From assembly GCA_021229015.1 (NCBI GenBank), contig CM037789.1:32097856-32161855 (forward strand): a stretch of DNA of 64,000 bases, written 5' to 3'. Positions 1 to 10,150 of this stretch are shown here, in pieces; position 1 is the first letter of the stretch, and the number at the start of each line of letters is the position of its first letter. The notes beneath the pieces are model-generated. The model was not told where the DNA came from. It was given only the letters and a program-made list of their open reading frames with translations, and made no database searches. The position numbers and the translations under genes are program-made. This stretch comes from Solen grandis (taxonomy: Eukaryota > Mollusca > Bivalvia > Adapedonta > Solenidae).

Positions 1-1157
1 TCTGTAGACTCTTTCCTCAGATAACCACCCTTGTGCTAATCATCTCATCCTTCCTTCCCCCTCACGCACACTCAGCCCATCAACTCTTTATTGTTATATC
101 ACAGGGGTGGAGTCATACTATGCCATTGTTGTCGGGGAAACCCTAATCCAGTTTTTGTCTTTCATGCACCCCATTTTTAGATAACACCCAGGCACCTATG
201 TCTGTATGCTTGCGCTTCTAATGTTTCTCAGTTAAACATGAAATAAGCCTGTCGTCATAGTGATCATTTCTAGGGTTCTGGTCTGTATCACAATATTTAC
301 ATGCATGTTTTCGACCAGGGAATTCTCAACAAACAAAATATCTTTCATTAGGTGTTTAGTCTACGCTCTGAGAGCCTCTCAGAAATTCATTATAGTATAG
401 TAAGAATGCATGAGTAGATAAAGCGCACCAGAAGCTTCTGATGGAATTTGCTCTGGATTTTTTATTTCATTTAATAATCTGATTCCTTTTTTAATACCAC
501 ACTGTTTTGGAGTATAGAGACAGTGGAGTGTAGATAGATATTTTAATACTTGAGCTGTACCGTATGGTTTTGGTTGAAAAGTTTTGACAGTTGAATCAAG
601 TGTGTTAAAAACTAGACACGGATTTACGTTTTGGGAAGTTTTCAGCTTTATGACCAGGATATTTTGGATATGTATTATTAATGTGTAAGTTCAGTGCTTT
701 GTTGTCTGTTTGAATATTTTGTTGTTTAATTCAGCTTAAAGTGCATTAGTATTTATCTGAGAAAACTTAGGCAAGTATATGTCTAATGTTAATGTTAATT
801 GATTTCAAAAAGTATCTGGTTAAAAAAAAAGTGAGACTGTCTTCTTGAAACATTTCAAATTGAGATTTTTAAATAATACATGTATATCTATACCTGCATC
901 ATTTAAAAGTAAAAATCATTGAAATATATGAAAATCCATTGGAAATTGAACTTCATTCTTTTACAACATACATACTGTTAAATGTATATATGCATTTGTT
1001 TCTGCTCTCTAACTTAATAAACAGTTTAGCTATGGAAATTTCTGGACAAGATGAGACAGTTTAGAGAAGCAAGGATCTATAGTAAATGTAGGTCAGCGTA
1101 ATCTAAGGAAATTGATGTGGGTCGTTTAGGGATACAATTAACACAAGATCAGACTCC
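1..1157. other. Unassigned non-coding DNA
   Basis: AT-rich sequence with no open frame of note, no recognisable repeat and no convincing exon. A GTAAGT lies near 685, but the segment in front of it is short and not protein-like. Confidence 0.5.
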
Positions 1158-1399
1158 TTAACCCTTTCCCTCATAGAGGATACCATGAAAAGACCTATGC
1201 GAACAGCATAAAACCAGATCAGCCTGCGAGTAACTCGCAGGCTAATCAGGTTTTATGCTGTTCGCTGCTCCTCAGTGGCCTGGTAATGAGGATTTTACAA
1301 TTAAATTTGGTAAGGATTGAGTTTGGCTTTCTGCAGATCAGGCTTTATGTGGTACCTATTGAGTGCGTCAAAATGAGTCTATATGAGGGAAAGGGTTAA
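1158..1399 (+). mobile_element. piggyBac-type MITE, family A copy 1
   Basis: A 242 bp non-autonomous element bounded on both sides by TTAA (1158-1161 and 1396-1399). Its inverted termini read CCCTTTCCCTCATA inward from each TTAA. TTAA target sites and termini starting CCCT are known features of piggyBac transposons, so the superfamily call follows from the ends; no transposase is encoded. The centre (1199-1265) is a near-perfect 67-nt hairpin starting GCGAACAG and ending CTGTTCGC. Five more copies occur in this window, in both orientations. Confidence 0.85.
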
Positions 1400-1702
1400 G
1401 GTGCTGCAGTTTTTTAGCTAACAATTAAAAAACCTAATTGATTTTATATAGCTTGTTGTTGCCCTGGTATATATATATACCCTAGCCTGCTTTACAAAGT
1501 ATTTTTGGGATATAGGATATATGAGTATTTACCCAACCCATCCCATTGCATTTACAAGAAGTTGATATCTTCTCATATTGTTGATTCAGTGTGGTGGGGG
1601 TAGTGATCACTCAGATCTCTTCAGTTAGATTACAGGTCAAGTTGACCACATCACACACATCATTTATAAAAAAAAATAAAAAAAAATAAATAAATAGAGG
1701 CA

Positions 1703-1970
1703 GGGGCCTATGTGGCCGAGAGGGTAAAGTCGCTGATTTTAACATTCACTCAGCCCCTCACCGCGTGGGTTCAAATCCAAGCAGAGTCATTTGGATTTTC
1801 ATGTGAGGAATTCTTCCAGCTGGCTTGCTGTAGGTCGGTGGTTCTACCTGAATGCCTCATTGCATTCGGGGTCTTCCTCCACCTGTAATTAGCTAGATGT
1901 CGCTATATGACTGAAATACTTAAAAAAAAAAAAAAAAAAAAAAATCAATCAATAAAAAAAAAAAAAAAAA
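1703..1970 (+). mobile_element. tRNA-derived SINE with MetaSINE-like central block
   Basis: The head resembles a tRNA, with box A (TGGCCGAGAGG) and box B (GGGTTCAAATCC). It is followed by a block containing CCAGCTGGCTTGCTGTAGGT and GGTGGTTCTACC, then CTTCCTCCACC and GTCGCTATATGACTGAAATA, and ends in A-rich runs interrupted by TCAATCAAT. From memory this central block matches the domain of molluscan MetaSINEs, which is recall and not a search. Copies of the same family start at 33579, 47355 and 49188. Confidence 0.8.
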
Positions 1971-2029
1971 AGTAAATATCAAAGTGCTTTAAATGTATAT
2001 TGAATGTAACATTTGTATTTGTTTTAAGC

Positions 2030-2235
2030 ATAATGCAACCCACTGTGTTTTTAATAGAGTTAGGTTTAAAGTTATTTATTTTATGCCTATTAAGGAACAA
2101 GTTCTTACAACTTACACTAAATCCATTGTCAGAGTTTCTGCACTTGGTTGGACCAGTACTTTGTGCCTGGTAAGTTCATGAAAAGTCCTTGCTTCCACCC
2201 CACAACATTCAGATATGTTGTTGGATATGTTAACA
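2030..2235 (-). mobile_element. tRNA-SINE (family C), degraded, reverse orientation
   Basis: It contains the diagnostic TTGGACCAGTACTTTG block with CATGAAAAGTCC and a degraded reversed tRNA-like head. The same block is seen at 13982, 19560 and 23860 (reverse) and at 44975, 54188 and 59462 (forward). Confidence 0.6.
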
Positions 2236-2734
2236 TGTTAACACTGGACCAATTAGATCAATTGTGAAGAAGGACAGGTGTCCTTTAATTTGAAATAGTA
2301 TAATTGAATATAGATTCCACGACTCCAGTCAAGGTTATCAAACTGAGTTATTAAACAGTTCAAAATAAGAATAAAATGAAAATAATGCGAAAAAAAAAAA
2401 AACCAACATAATTACCCCATAAATAGATATTTATTATTTCAAGGTTGAAATCTAGATAGAAATAGTCCCTCCTGGTATGAATAATGAGACAGGCATTTCA
2501 AACTGTGTTAATAAATTTTATTAATTTATAGACATATGGAGACATTTCAATTTGTCTGCATTAAGAGAAACGTTGATCATGTTTTAGATACAGAAAGAAT
2601 GTATTTATTTGCACAAAAAATGTATGATCAAATTCTCACAGATAAAACTAATATGATTTGTTTTCCTTCAGATGAAATATTATTTGAGCAATAATGTTAA
2701 GTATTCTGCCTATATGTAGGGTCCATGCAAATTT

Positions 2735-2925
2735 CGGCCCCATTCCCAAATGAAAATAGGTTTCCCCCCCCTCTAATTAACCGTATAATGTTACACATTG
2801 ATGCTAAGTTGTTTTTCTGCTTCTAATTATTTCTAATTAGGTGAAATATATCATTTTTTTTCCAATTAGGGGCTAGCATCCCTTTTCCAAATTAGGCAGA
2901 AAAACTCCTGGTCTGTCTGTTTGTC
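2735..2925. repeat. Interspersed repeat, family D copy 1
   Basis: It shares ordered blocks with 18929-19165: CCCATTCCCAA at one end, then a TGTTACACAT stretch, GTTGCTTTTCTG-like and GGCGAAATAT-like blocks, and CCCTTTTCCAAATTAGGC at the other end. The two copies are diverged. No terminal repeats or coding potential are visible, so the class is unknown. A shorter piece on the other strand may lie near 46020-46060. Confidence 0.5.
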
Positions 2926-3183
2926 TGATTCACAGTCAATTTTTTCATTTTGGCAATCTTTAAAGCAGCTCATTTTGTATACTCCCACTTCTCTTGACTG
3001 TTCACACATAATGGCATAAAATAAATAAGTTTAAACCTTATAAATCTTTCACAAATAAGTCACATTCTAAATCATATAAAGTTTAGTTTGGGTATTTCGC
3101 TCATTATGGGACTTTCATCATGTTGCCTTATTGCGAAATCACATTGTAGGCAAGAAGCATTCTGATAGTGCCAGGATATTATA

Positions 3184-4165
3184 CAGGGTTCATTCTAGAA
3201 ATGAAATCAGTGGGGTCAAAGGGCCCACTGTTGGCAAAAAAGTGGGGACATTGCTAAAAACACGGGGGTCAATACAAAATATATCTTAACAAACAGAAAG
3301 TGACTTATAAGGGACCCATGCCTCTTAAATGTCATTCCTTATTGCTAATGTCTTTGAAACATCCATTACCTATTAAGAAAACTAAAACTATGGAACTTGT
3401 TTTAAATTTTTAAACTTTTTAAGTCTGTTGAACAACATCATGTTTTGGTTATGACAAACAGTCACTATCATTAGTCATTAAAAGCCTTCCGTGCTTCTTC
3501 TCATTCCAGTATTTAAGGGCACTTTTGAAGTCAAATTTATATACGGCTGCAGAAAAATCGGGTTTTATTTATTCAACTTCCAGTCCACCCACATGATCTC
3601 TACTTTCTGCATACCTGGTTAGCATACTTGAACGAAAGTGAATTGATTCTTCTTTGGGAATTTTGTTTATTTCTTCAGTTTTTATTTTGCATATGTCACA
3701 ATACATTATACTTTTATCGTTACCGTATCTGATTTTGTGACGAACTCACAGTAACTGAATCTGACGTATCCATTCAACTATTGGCTGGGGGCCTCTTTTA
3801 TCATTATTTCCCACTGATTTATTCTTATTTTCATCACTATTTTGAAAAGCATCTTTCACTTTCGTTTTTCAGCCATCTTTGCAAATTTTGAATTGGAAAA
3901 GAAACGCCGAATTTGATTGGTCGATATATGCTAACATGATGAAAATGTTGCTATCACAGCCAATCAGAGACGCTGTAATAAAAGCGGCTATAATTTTGAT
4001 AGTGTACTTGATTGTGCGATATATCATCAGAATAATGGTCCGGTTGTCAACGCTTTTCATCTCGGCAGACAGTGCACCCGATTGGCGCATTACTGGCATT
4101 TTCTTTGCACCAAACAATAATTCTATGCGCCAAATACGCAAAGGCACGTTCTAGAATGAACCCTG
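3184..4165. mobile_element. Non-autonomous DNA transposon, CAGGG ends, 5 bp target duplication
   Basis: A 982 bp element. The left end reads CAGGGTTCATTCTAGAA, and the right end is its exact reverse complement over 17 bp. The flanks carry TTATA immediately before (3179-3183) and after (4166-4170), a 5 bp target duplication. CAGGG termini recall hAT elements, but those usually make 8 bp duplications, so the superfamily is uncertain. The interior has overlapping open frames of about 90 codons at 3869-4154 on both strands. Neither resembles a transposase I know, and they are probably chance. The right half is richer in CpG than its surroundings. Confidence 0.75.
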
Positions 4166-4329
4166 TTATAGGCTAACCTGAGTCCTGGAAGAATACTTAT
4201 AATTTATTGTGGGCTGACCATGGAACAGTTTTAAGTGCATATATAGGAAAAGGAGATGAAACAGCTTTATGGTCAGAGCCCTCAATATCAGTCATGAGTT
4301 CCAAATACCAGTACCATTTTATTTTCCTT

Positions 4330-4442
4330 TTATTTTACCATTTTTAACAACTTTGATATATGTCTAGGGCATGAGATCAAACCCACAACCTCTTGGTTGT
4401 GGAGGCAGACGCTCTAAACTCTTGACCATTAGGTCTAGTATA
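4330..4442 (-). mobile_element. tRNA-SINE fragment, reverse
   Basis: Reversed box-B-like GAGATCAAACCCACAAC is followed by a reversed tRNA-like head ending in CTCTTGACCATTAGG. The preceding AACTTTGATATATG matches the block next to the heads of the SINEs at 12673 and 26823 (CATACCAAAGT read on the other strand). Confidence 0.5.
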
Positions 4443-4774
4443 AAGCTTTTTTTCTTCATGTGCAAACAGTCTTGTTATCAGAATTATAATAGGCATATTA
4501 CATTAATTAAAAACCCAAGCTACAGCATCTTGGGGATTGGTTGATACTGCACTTGATGCTCTGAAACCATAAAAAAGTACTGTGTCCGCTCAGTTGTCAA
4601 GACAACTGCCTTATAATCTTGTGTCACCTCGTGTTTCACTAGCCCCCACAGAAATAATTAAAACATTAATTATCACATAATTAACAAAATGAAGAAGTAA
4701 CAAGATGTTATGATCTTGTTACATAAAAGCAGGTGCTGTTTCCCTGTACAAGGTCCTCCTCTTGCTTCTATTTT

Positions 4775-5010
4775 ATATTACCCTCATACTGACACATCTT
4801 GATGCAAGAACAAACTGAGCAGACTCTTATCAGATAGCTCCTTTCAGTAACTGTCTGATCAGGGTTTCCTCTGTTTGCTCATACAATTTTGTTGCTCAGA
4901 TTCTACATAGTCTGCATGGCAAAGAAAAATCAGTTTTTTCATATACAATGAAAAGCTCAATAATTTATATTCTTTAAATCTTTAGTTTGTGCATGAAGAT
5001 TCAGGAGATA
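4775..5010 (-). mobile_element. TTAA-type MITE family B, degraded copy
   Basis: It carries the family B core: the arms AAACTGAGCAGACTC and CCTCTGTTTGCTCATACAA around a CTGTCTGATCAGGG centre, then AGATTCTACATAGTCTGCAT and a TTTTTTCATAT segment. The termini have decayed, so the limits are approximate. Confidence 0.5.
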
Positions 5011-5045
5011 GAGAGGGACCTAATTAAACAGCATACTTTTATAGA

Positions 5046-5047
<2 letters not shown>

Positions 5048-5099
<52 letters not shown>
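5048..5099. repeat. Poly(T) tract, 52 nt
   Basis: An uninterrupted run of T. It could be the 3' tail of a reverse-oriented retroposon, but no SINE body was recognised to its left beyond the family B remnant. Length is prone to assembly error. Confidence 0.9.
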
Positions 5100-5105
<6 letters not shown>

Positions 5106-5386
5106 TGTATTCCATTTGACTTACAGGATTTTAAATGGCTACACTGGGATCAAAGGTAGTCACACAAAAAAAACACACACACACACAACTACCATGGGAA
5201 TGCTTATTAGAAAAGTCATATTGTATTTATCATGGTGATAATAAGATAGGTATTGCTTATAGCATATTTATACCAGAGGAAACTTCAGACATGTACATGG
5301 CTGTTCTCTCTAAATATAGGAATATTATATAGTGTTTGATTTGAATCCTGAGGTTTAGAAGCATCTGTTTGAAGTTGAAACATAGT

Positions 5387-5475
5387 AGAAGATCAGCCAT
5401 AAATACATTGACTTCTAATCAGAAGATCAGCCATTAGTAGCATACATTGACTCCTAATCAGAAGATCAGCCATTA
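5387..5475. repeat. 39 bp minisatellite, left part (split by a transposon)
   Basis: Just over two units, each containing GATCAGCCATTAGTAGCAT and ACATTGACTCCTAATC. The array continues at 6410 after the inserted element; see 6410-6949. Confidence 0.9.
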
Positions 5476-6409
5476 CAGTGGGGCTTTCGTTCATGTTGGC
5501 AAACGAACCGCACGATACACGCACGATAAACGCAAACGAACCGCACGATACACGCACGTTACACGATAAACGAACGAACGAACGATAAACGAACGATGCA
5601 TATACACGTTTGATGCACAATACACGATGCACGATACATGGACCGCACGAAACGAACGATTGCAGATAGGCACGGTAGCGAGGTTAATCGATTTACTCGT
5701 TTTTTTTCGCCCAAGTGAACAAGGCAATTAATCAATTTATAAATAAAACCATCATTAAAACTAACACATACACACACACACGAAAAAAAAACAACGAATG
5801 TTCTATAATAGGAAGTCACATGTTCTAAATCGTGTCGAAATTACAAATAATTGTTGTTACACATTGAATTTATTAGATCTATAACGATCCTATGCTTTGA
5901 ACAATTATTTATTCGCGCCAAGCGTCATTGGTAACCGCATAATACGATTTAAATTGGCTATCTTACAGCAGGTGAAGTGATCTCCCTTCGTACACAATAC
6001 AGGGGAAACCACTCTACGTAGTTAACTCATTATTTTTATTAAACATGAATCGACATAAGACTTAAATTGTAACAGACAACGTAAGTAATCTACAGTTAAA
6101 TGTTGCCATGCGGTGAGTAACCACTTAACTGATTTTGAAAAGCTGAAATTCTAATGCTGGCTTTTAAGGAAGCGTTGAACTCAAAATATATCGTGCGGAA
6201 CGATTCACACGGAAGGAACGATGCGATAAACGAAACACGTTACACGATACACGTTACACGATACACGAAACACGTTACACGATACACGAAACACGTTAGA
6301 ATCGTGCACGATAAACGCACGCACCATACACGAACGATACACGGAAACGGAACGCACGATACACACACGATACACGAAAAATATGCCAACATGAACGCAA
6401 GCCCCACTG
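5476..6409. mobile_element. Non-autonomous Tc1/mariner-type element inside a minisatellite
   Basis: A 934 bp insertion with 26 bp inverted termini that differ at one position. They begin CAGTGGGGCTT and end GTTCATGTTGGCA. It is flanked by TA on both sides (5474-5475 and 6410-6411). Removing it with one TA restores the minisatellite unit CATTA-GTAGC, so the insertion point is exact. TA duplications and CAGTG-type ends fit the Tc1/mariner superfamily. Just inside both ends lie CpG-rich arrays of CACGATACACG, CACGATAAACG and CACGTTACACG (5500-5670 and 6190-6382). The middle is AT-rich and unique. No transposase frame exists, so it would need mobilisation in trans. Confidence 0.85.
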
Positions 6410-6949
6410 TAGTAGCATACATTGACTCCTAATCAGAAGATCAGCCATAAGTAGCATACATTGACTCCTAATCAGAAGATCAGCCATTAGTGCATACATT
6501 GACTCCTAATCAGAAGATCAGCCATTAGTAGCATACATTGACTCCTAATCAGAAGATCAGCCATTAGTAGCATACATTGACTCCTAATCAGAAGATCAGC
6601 CATTAGTAGCATACATTGACTCCTAATCAGGAGATCAGCCATTAGTAGCATACATTGACTCCTAATTAGAAGATCAGCCATTAGTAGCATACATTGACTC
6701 CTAATCAGAAGATCAGCCATTAGTAGCATACATTGACTCCTAATCAGAAGATCAGCCATTAGTAGCATACATTGACTCCTAATCAGAAGATCAGCCATTA
6801 GTAGCATACATTGACTCCTAATCAGAAGATCAGCCATTAGTGGCATACATTGACTCCTAATCAGAAGATCAGCCATTAGTAGCATACATTGACTCCTGAT
6901 CAGAGGATCAGCCATTAGTGGCATACATTGACTCCTAATCAGAAGATCA
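6410..6949. repeat. 39 bp minisatellite, right part, about 14 units
   Basis: Near-identical 39 bp units contain GATCAGCCATTAGTAGCAT and ACATTGACTCCTAATC. Because 39 is 13 codons, the minus strand stays open for 173 codons with a 13-residue period (MADLLIRSQCMLL). The periodicity and low complexity make this an array, not a gene. It ends against a remnant of SINE family C (6950-7010). Confidence 0.95.
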
Positions 6950-7010
6950 ATGGTATAAACCTCATGAGGACTAGACACAGAGTACTGGTCCAACCCTGGA
7001 ACTATCAAGA
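6950..7010 (+). mobile_element. SINE family C fragment
   Basis: It contains AGAGTACTGGTCCAACCC and GGAACTATCAAGAG, matching the body of the full SINE at 54188-54396. Only this part survives beside the minisatellite. Confidence 0.55.
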
Positions 7011-8285
7011 GTGTCTTAGTATGTACAGTGCAGCTCCATTAAAGCACTCCATTTTGATTCAAGCCCAGTCCTTATTTTCCAGATGATAAGGTTTTTTTTC
7101 CATATGAAAGAAGGGTCTTTATGTATCATATCTGAAGGGGATATTCTTTAGTTTTGGGGATAAAAAAAATCCTTGAGTAAAAATAAAGTATGGGGAAAAC
7201 TGCATGAATTTAAAGACATTTCAGAGGGGAAGATCCTACACACAACCCTTGATAAAAAAAGTAGAAAAAAACAACAACAACAAACCTTGATGTGTATAGA
7301 TACTGCTGTATATTTGAATGCATTATGATTATATGAAAATGCACATTAACAAATCAGGAAATGGAGATTTGAGTTCCAGTATTGGACAACATTATATTTG
7401 TTTATGTCTTATAAATGGAGCATGTTATAATGGAGATCTACACTTCATATATATATGTTGAAATGACCTTATTCCATATTGATATAAAAGTTATGACCTT
7501 ACAGAACTGTCTTGAGAGATGCAAAGGTTTCCAGTTTACCATTTAGAATTGCGATCAACCCGTAATACTATTTACAAGAATAAATAAGAAGGTAGAAAAA
7601 GCAAGATGGTAAATTAAACATTGTCTGGGCATACAATACTATGATGCTTTTAGGTCTACATCTGGATTTATTGGAGCTTACACTCTTCTGCTCGACATAA
7701 GTGTGAAATATGTGCAAAGTTTAAGTGCCTGCAAAGAGATAAGGGTTACTTATGTTATATGTAAGTTTTTTTGTTTTTATATATTTTGATTTTTCATAGC
7801 TTAAGTTTCATGTCAGCTTGAAACAAATTGGTAAAATATTAGACATTAAAGTATAGGGCATGGTACAGGAAAAGCAAGAATCGGCTATATGACATCAATA
7901 ATGACAGTTAGAACAGGGTTGCATTGTAACAACCAAATGTGCCACGTGTTTCATGGTAGTTTTACATTTATTTCTTTGCAACAATATTTTGCATCAAAGG
8001 GTTTCAAAGTAGGTGGTAATATTCAAAGCTGCCTTGCACACTGTCACAGTAATGTAGCATCATGTCAACAATTAAATATATTTGGTTTTGGGTTTTGGAA
8101 TGGATATTTATTTAATAATTAAGTTTGGAAAACATATTTTGATTAGTGTTTCTGTTTGAAGGTATAGCAGTGATTATAAATATGCCATAATTTGCTTATA
8201 CTTATTAAGAATATTTGTTGCAATGGAAGATAGATGCTACCTTTGTATATTGTTTTTTTTTGTTGTTGTTGTTTTGTTTTTTTTA
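7011..8285. other. Unassigned DNA with one weak exon-like piece
   Basis: Mostly AT-rich with no repeat family recognised. The only item of note is the exon-like piece at 7654-7760, listed separately. Confidence 0.5.
7654..7760 (+). other. Exon-like open segment (phase 0 to 2), doubtful
   Basis: It is preceded by GATGCTTTTAG and followed by a GTAAGT donor. One frame is open over all 107 nt and includes a cysteine-rich stretch (HKCEICAKFKCLQ). Its phase-2 end fits the phase-2 start of the piece at 11836-11912. The acceptor has a poor pyrimidine tract, and open frames of 35 codons arise by chance in DNA of this composition, so this is a weak candidate. Confidence 0.15.
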
Positions 8286-8708
8286 GCTCACCTGAGCACA
8301 ATGTGCTTAAGGTGAGCTTTTGTGATCATCCGTCGTCTGTCATGCGTCAACAATTTGGCTTGTTAACACTCTAGAGGCCATATTTTTAGGCCAATCTTCA
8401 TGAAACTTGGTCAGAATGTTTGTCTCCATAAAGTCTTGGACAGGTTCGAAATTGGGACATGTAGGGTGAAAAAGTAGGTCACAAGGTCAAATCTTAGTAA
8501 AACCTTGTTAACACTCTAGAGGCCACATTTTTGGCCCAATCTTCATGAAACTGGTTAGAATTTTTTTCTCCATAAAATCTTGGACAAGTTTGAAAGTGGA
8601 TCATGTGGGGTCAAAAAGTAGGTCAATATGAAAAATCCAACATATGTTGCTCATTAATAATCTGGTGAGCGATTCAGGGCCATCCTGGCCCTTTGGCCCT
8701 TTTGTTTC
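8286..8708 (+). mobile_element. Common bivalve interspersed repeat with end hairpins
   Basis: It starts with a hairpin (GCTCACCTGAGC, then a CTTAAGGTGAGC arm) and ends with GGGCCATCCTGGCCC followed by CTTTTGTTTC. The interior holds two ~145 bp direct repeats beginning TTGTTAACACTCTAGAGGCC at 8360 and 8505, each with CAATCTTCATGAAAC and an AAAAAGTAGGTCA block. I recognise these blocks from many bivalve sequences, where extra internal units are common. It encodes no protein, and its mobilisation mechanism is not evident. Confidence 0.75.
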
Positions 8709-8939
8709 ACTTTTTTTTTGCTTGTATTATTGCAAAGACCACAGAAAGTGCATATATAAGAGTTCAAGATTAAATTTTCACTTATTAAGAGGTCAGAGTT
8801 ATAATTTATTATTATTTAGTTCTCAGTTGAAGATTGATTTGGAGCTTCCAGATTAGGATTTATTTATCCCTGAGAGTATGACTCCCTTGTACTAAATTGA
8901 TCACTGAAGTTTCCTGATTAATTTTGATCATTGGAATTT

Positions 8940-10150
8940 CAGTTTTAGATTTATCACTATAGTTCCAGTGTAAGATTTATCACCACAAGTTCCCAGTGTA
9001 AGATTTATCACAAGTTCCCAGTGTAAGATTTATCAGGAGTTCCCAGTGTAAGATTTATCAGGAGTTCCCAGTGTAAGACTTATCACAAGTTCCCAGTGTA
9101 AGATTTATCAGGAGTTCCCAGTGTAAGATTTATCAAGTTCCCAGTGTAAGATTATAAGTTCCCAAGTTTTTTCCCAATTTTCATGAGGCTTCCCATTGAA
9201 AGATTTATCAGAGTACCAAGTGTAGGATTAATAAATGGCTTCAAATTTAAGTAGATTAATCAATGGAATCTCAAGTGTAAGATTAATCAATGGAATCTCA
9301 AGTGTAAGATTAATCAATGGAATCTCAAGTGTAAGATTAATCAATGGAATCTCAAGTGTAAGATTAATCAATGGAATCTCAAGTGTAAGATTAATCAATG
9401 GAATCTCAAGTGTGAGATTTATCAATGGAATCTCAAGTGTAAGATTAATCAATGGAATCTCAAGTGTAAGATTAATCAATGGAATCCAGTGTAAATTTAT
9501 CAATGGAGTTCCAAGAGTAAGATTATATCAATGAATTCCAAGTGTAAGATTATCAATGGATCTCAAGTGTAAGATTTATCATGAGTTCCCAGTATAAGAT
9601 TTATCAATGGAGTTCCAAGTGTAAGATTTATCACAAGTTCCCAGTGTCAGATTTATCACAAGTTCCTAGTGTAAGATTTATCACAAGTTCCAGTGTAAGA
9701 TTTATCACAAGTTCCAGTGTCAGATTTATCACAAGTTCCATGTAAGACTTATCACAAGTTCCCAGTGTCAGATTTATCACAAGTTCCCAGTGTACAGATT
9801 TATCACAAGTTCCAGTGTAAGATTTATCACAAGTTCCAAGTGTAAGATTTATCACAAGTTCCAGTGTAAGACTTATCACAAGTTCCCAGTGTAAGATTTA
9901 TCAGGAGTTCCCAGTGTCAGATTTATCACAAGTTCCAGTGTAAGATTTATCACGAGTTCCAGTGTAAGACTTATCACAAGTTCCCAGTGTCAGATTTATC
10001 ACAAGTTCCAGTGTAAGATTTATCACAAGTTCCTAGTGTAAGACTTATCACAAGTTCCCAGCTTTAATTTTCATTCATAAATGGGAGTTCCCAGCATAAG
10101 ATTTATCAACAGAATTCCCACTGTAAGATTTATCAGGAGTTCCTAGGGAT
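8940..10150. repeat. Degenerate 24-27 bp minisatellite
   Basis: About 45-50 units of the type AAGTTCCCAGTGTAAGATT plus TATCA, with variants TATCACAAG, TATCAGGAG and CCAGTGTCAG. Units differ in length and sequence, which suggests an old array. A homogeneous block is embedded at 9254-9496. Confidence 0.9.
9254..9496. repeat. Homogenised 27 bp block inside the older array
   Basis: Nine units of exactly 27 bp (GATTAATCAATGGAATCTC then AAGTGTAA), almost identical to each other. They are clearly derived from the surrounding diverged 24-25 bp units. The uniformity implies a recent local expansion. The resulting ORFs on both strands (9 residues per unit) are artefacts. Confidence 0.9.

Noticed and set aside
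5559..5819. Overlapping minus-strand ORFs in the CACGATACACG-rich region
   Set aside because: They are produced by the simple subterminal motif arrays of the inserted transposon.
6487..7008. 173-codon minus-strand ORF with repeated MADLLIRSQCMLL
   Set aside because: A 39 bp tandem repeat with a period divisible by three. There is no unique sequence, and the frame begins in flanking repeat.
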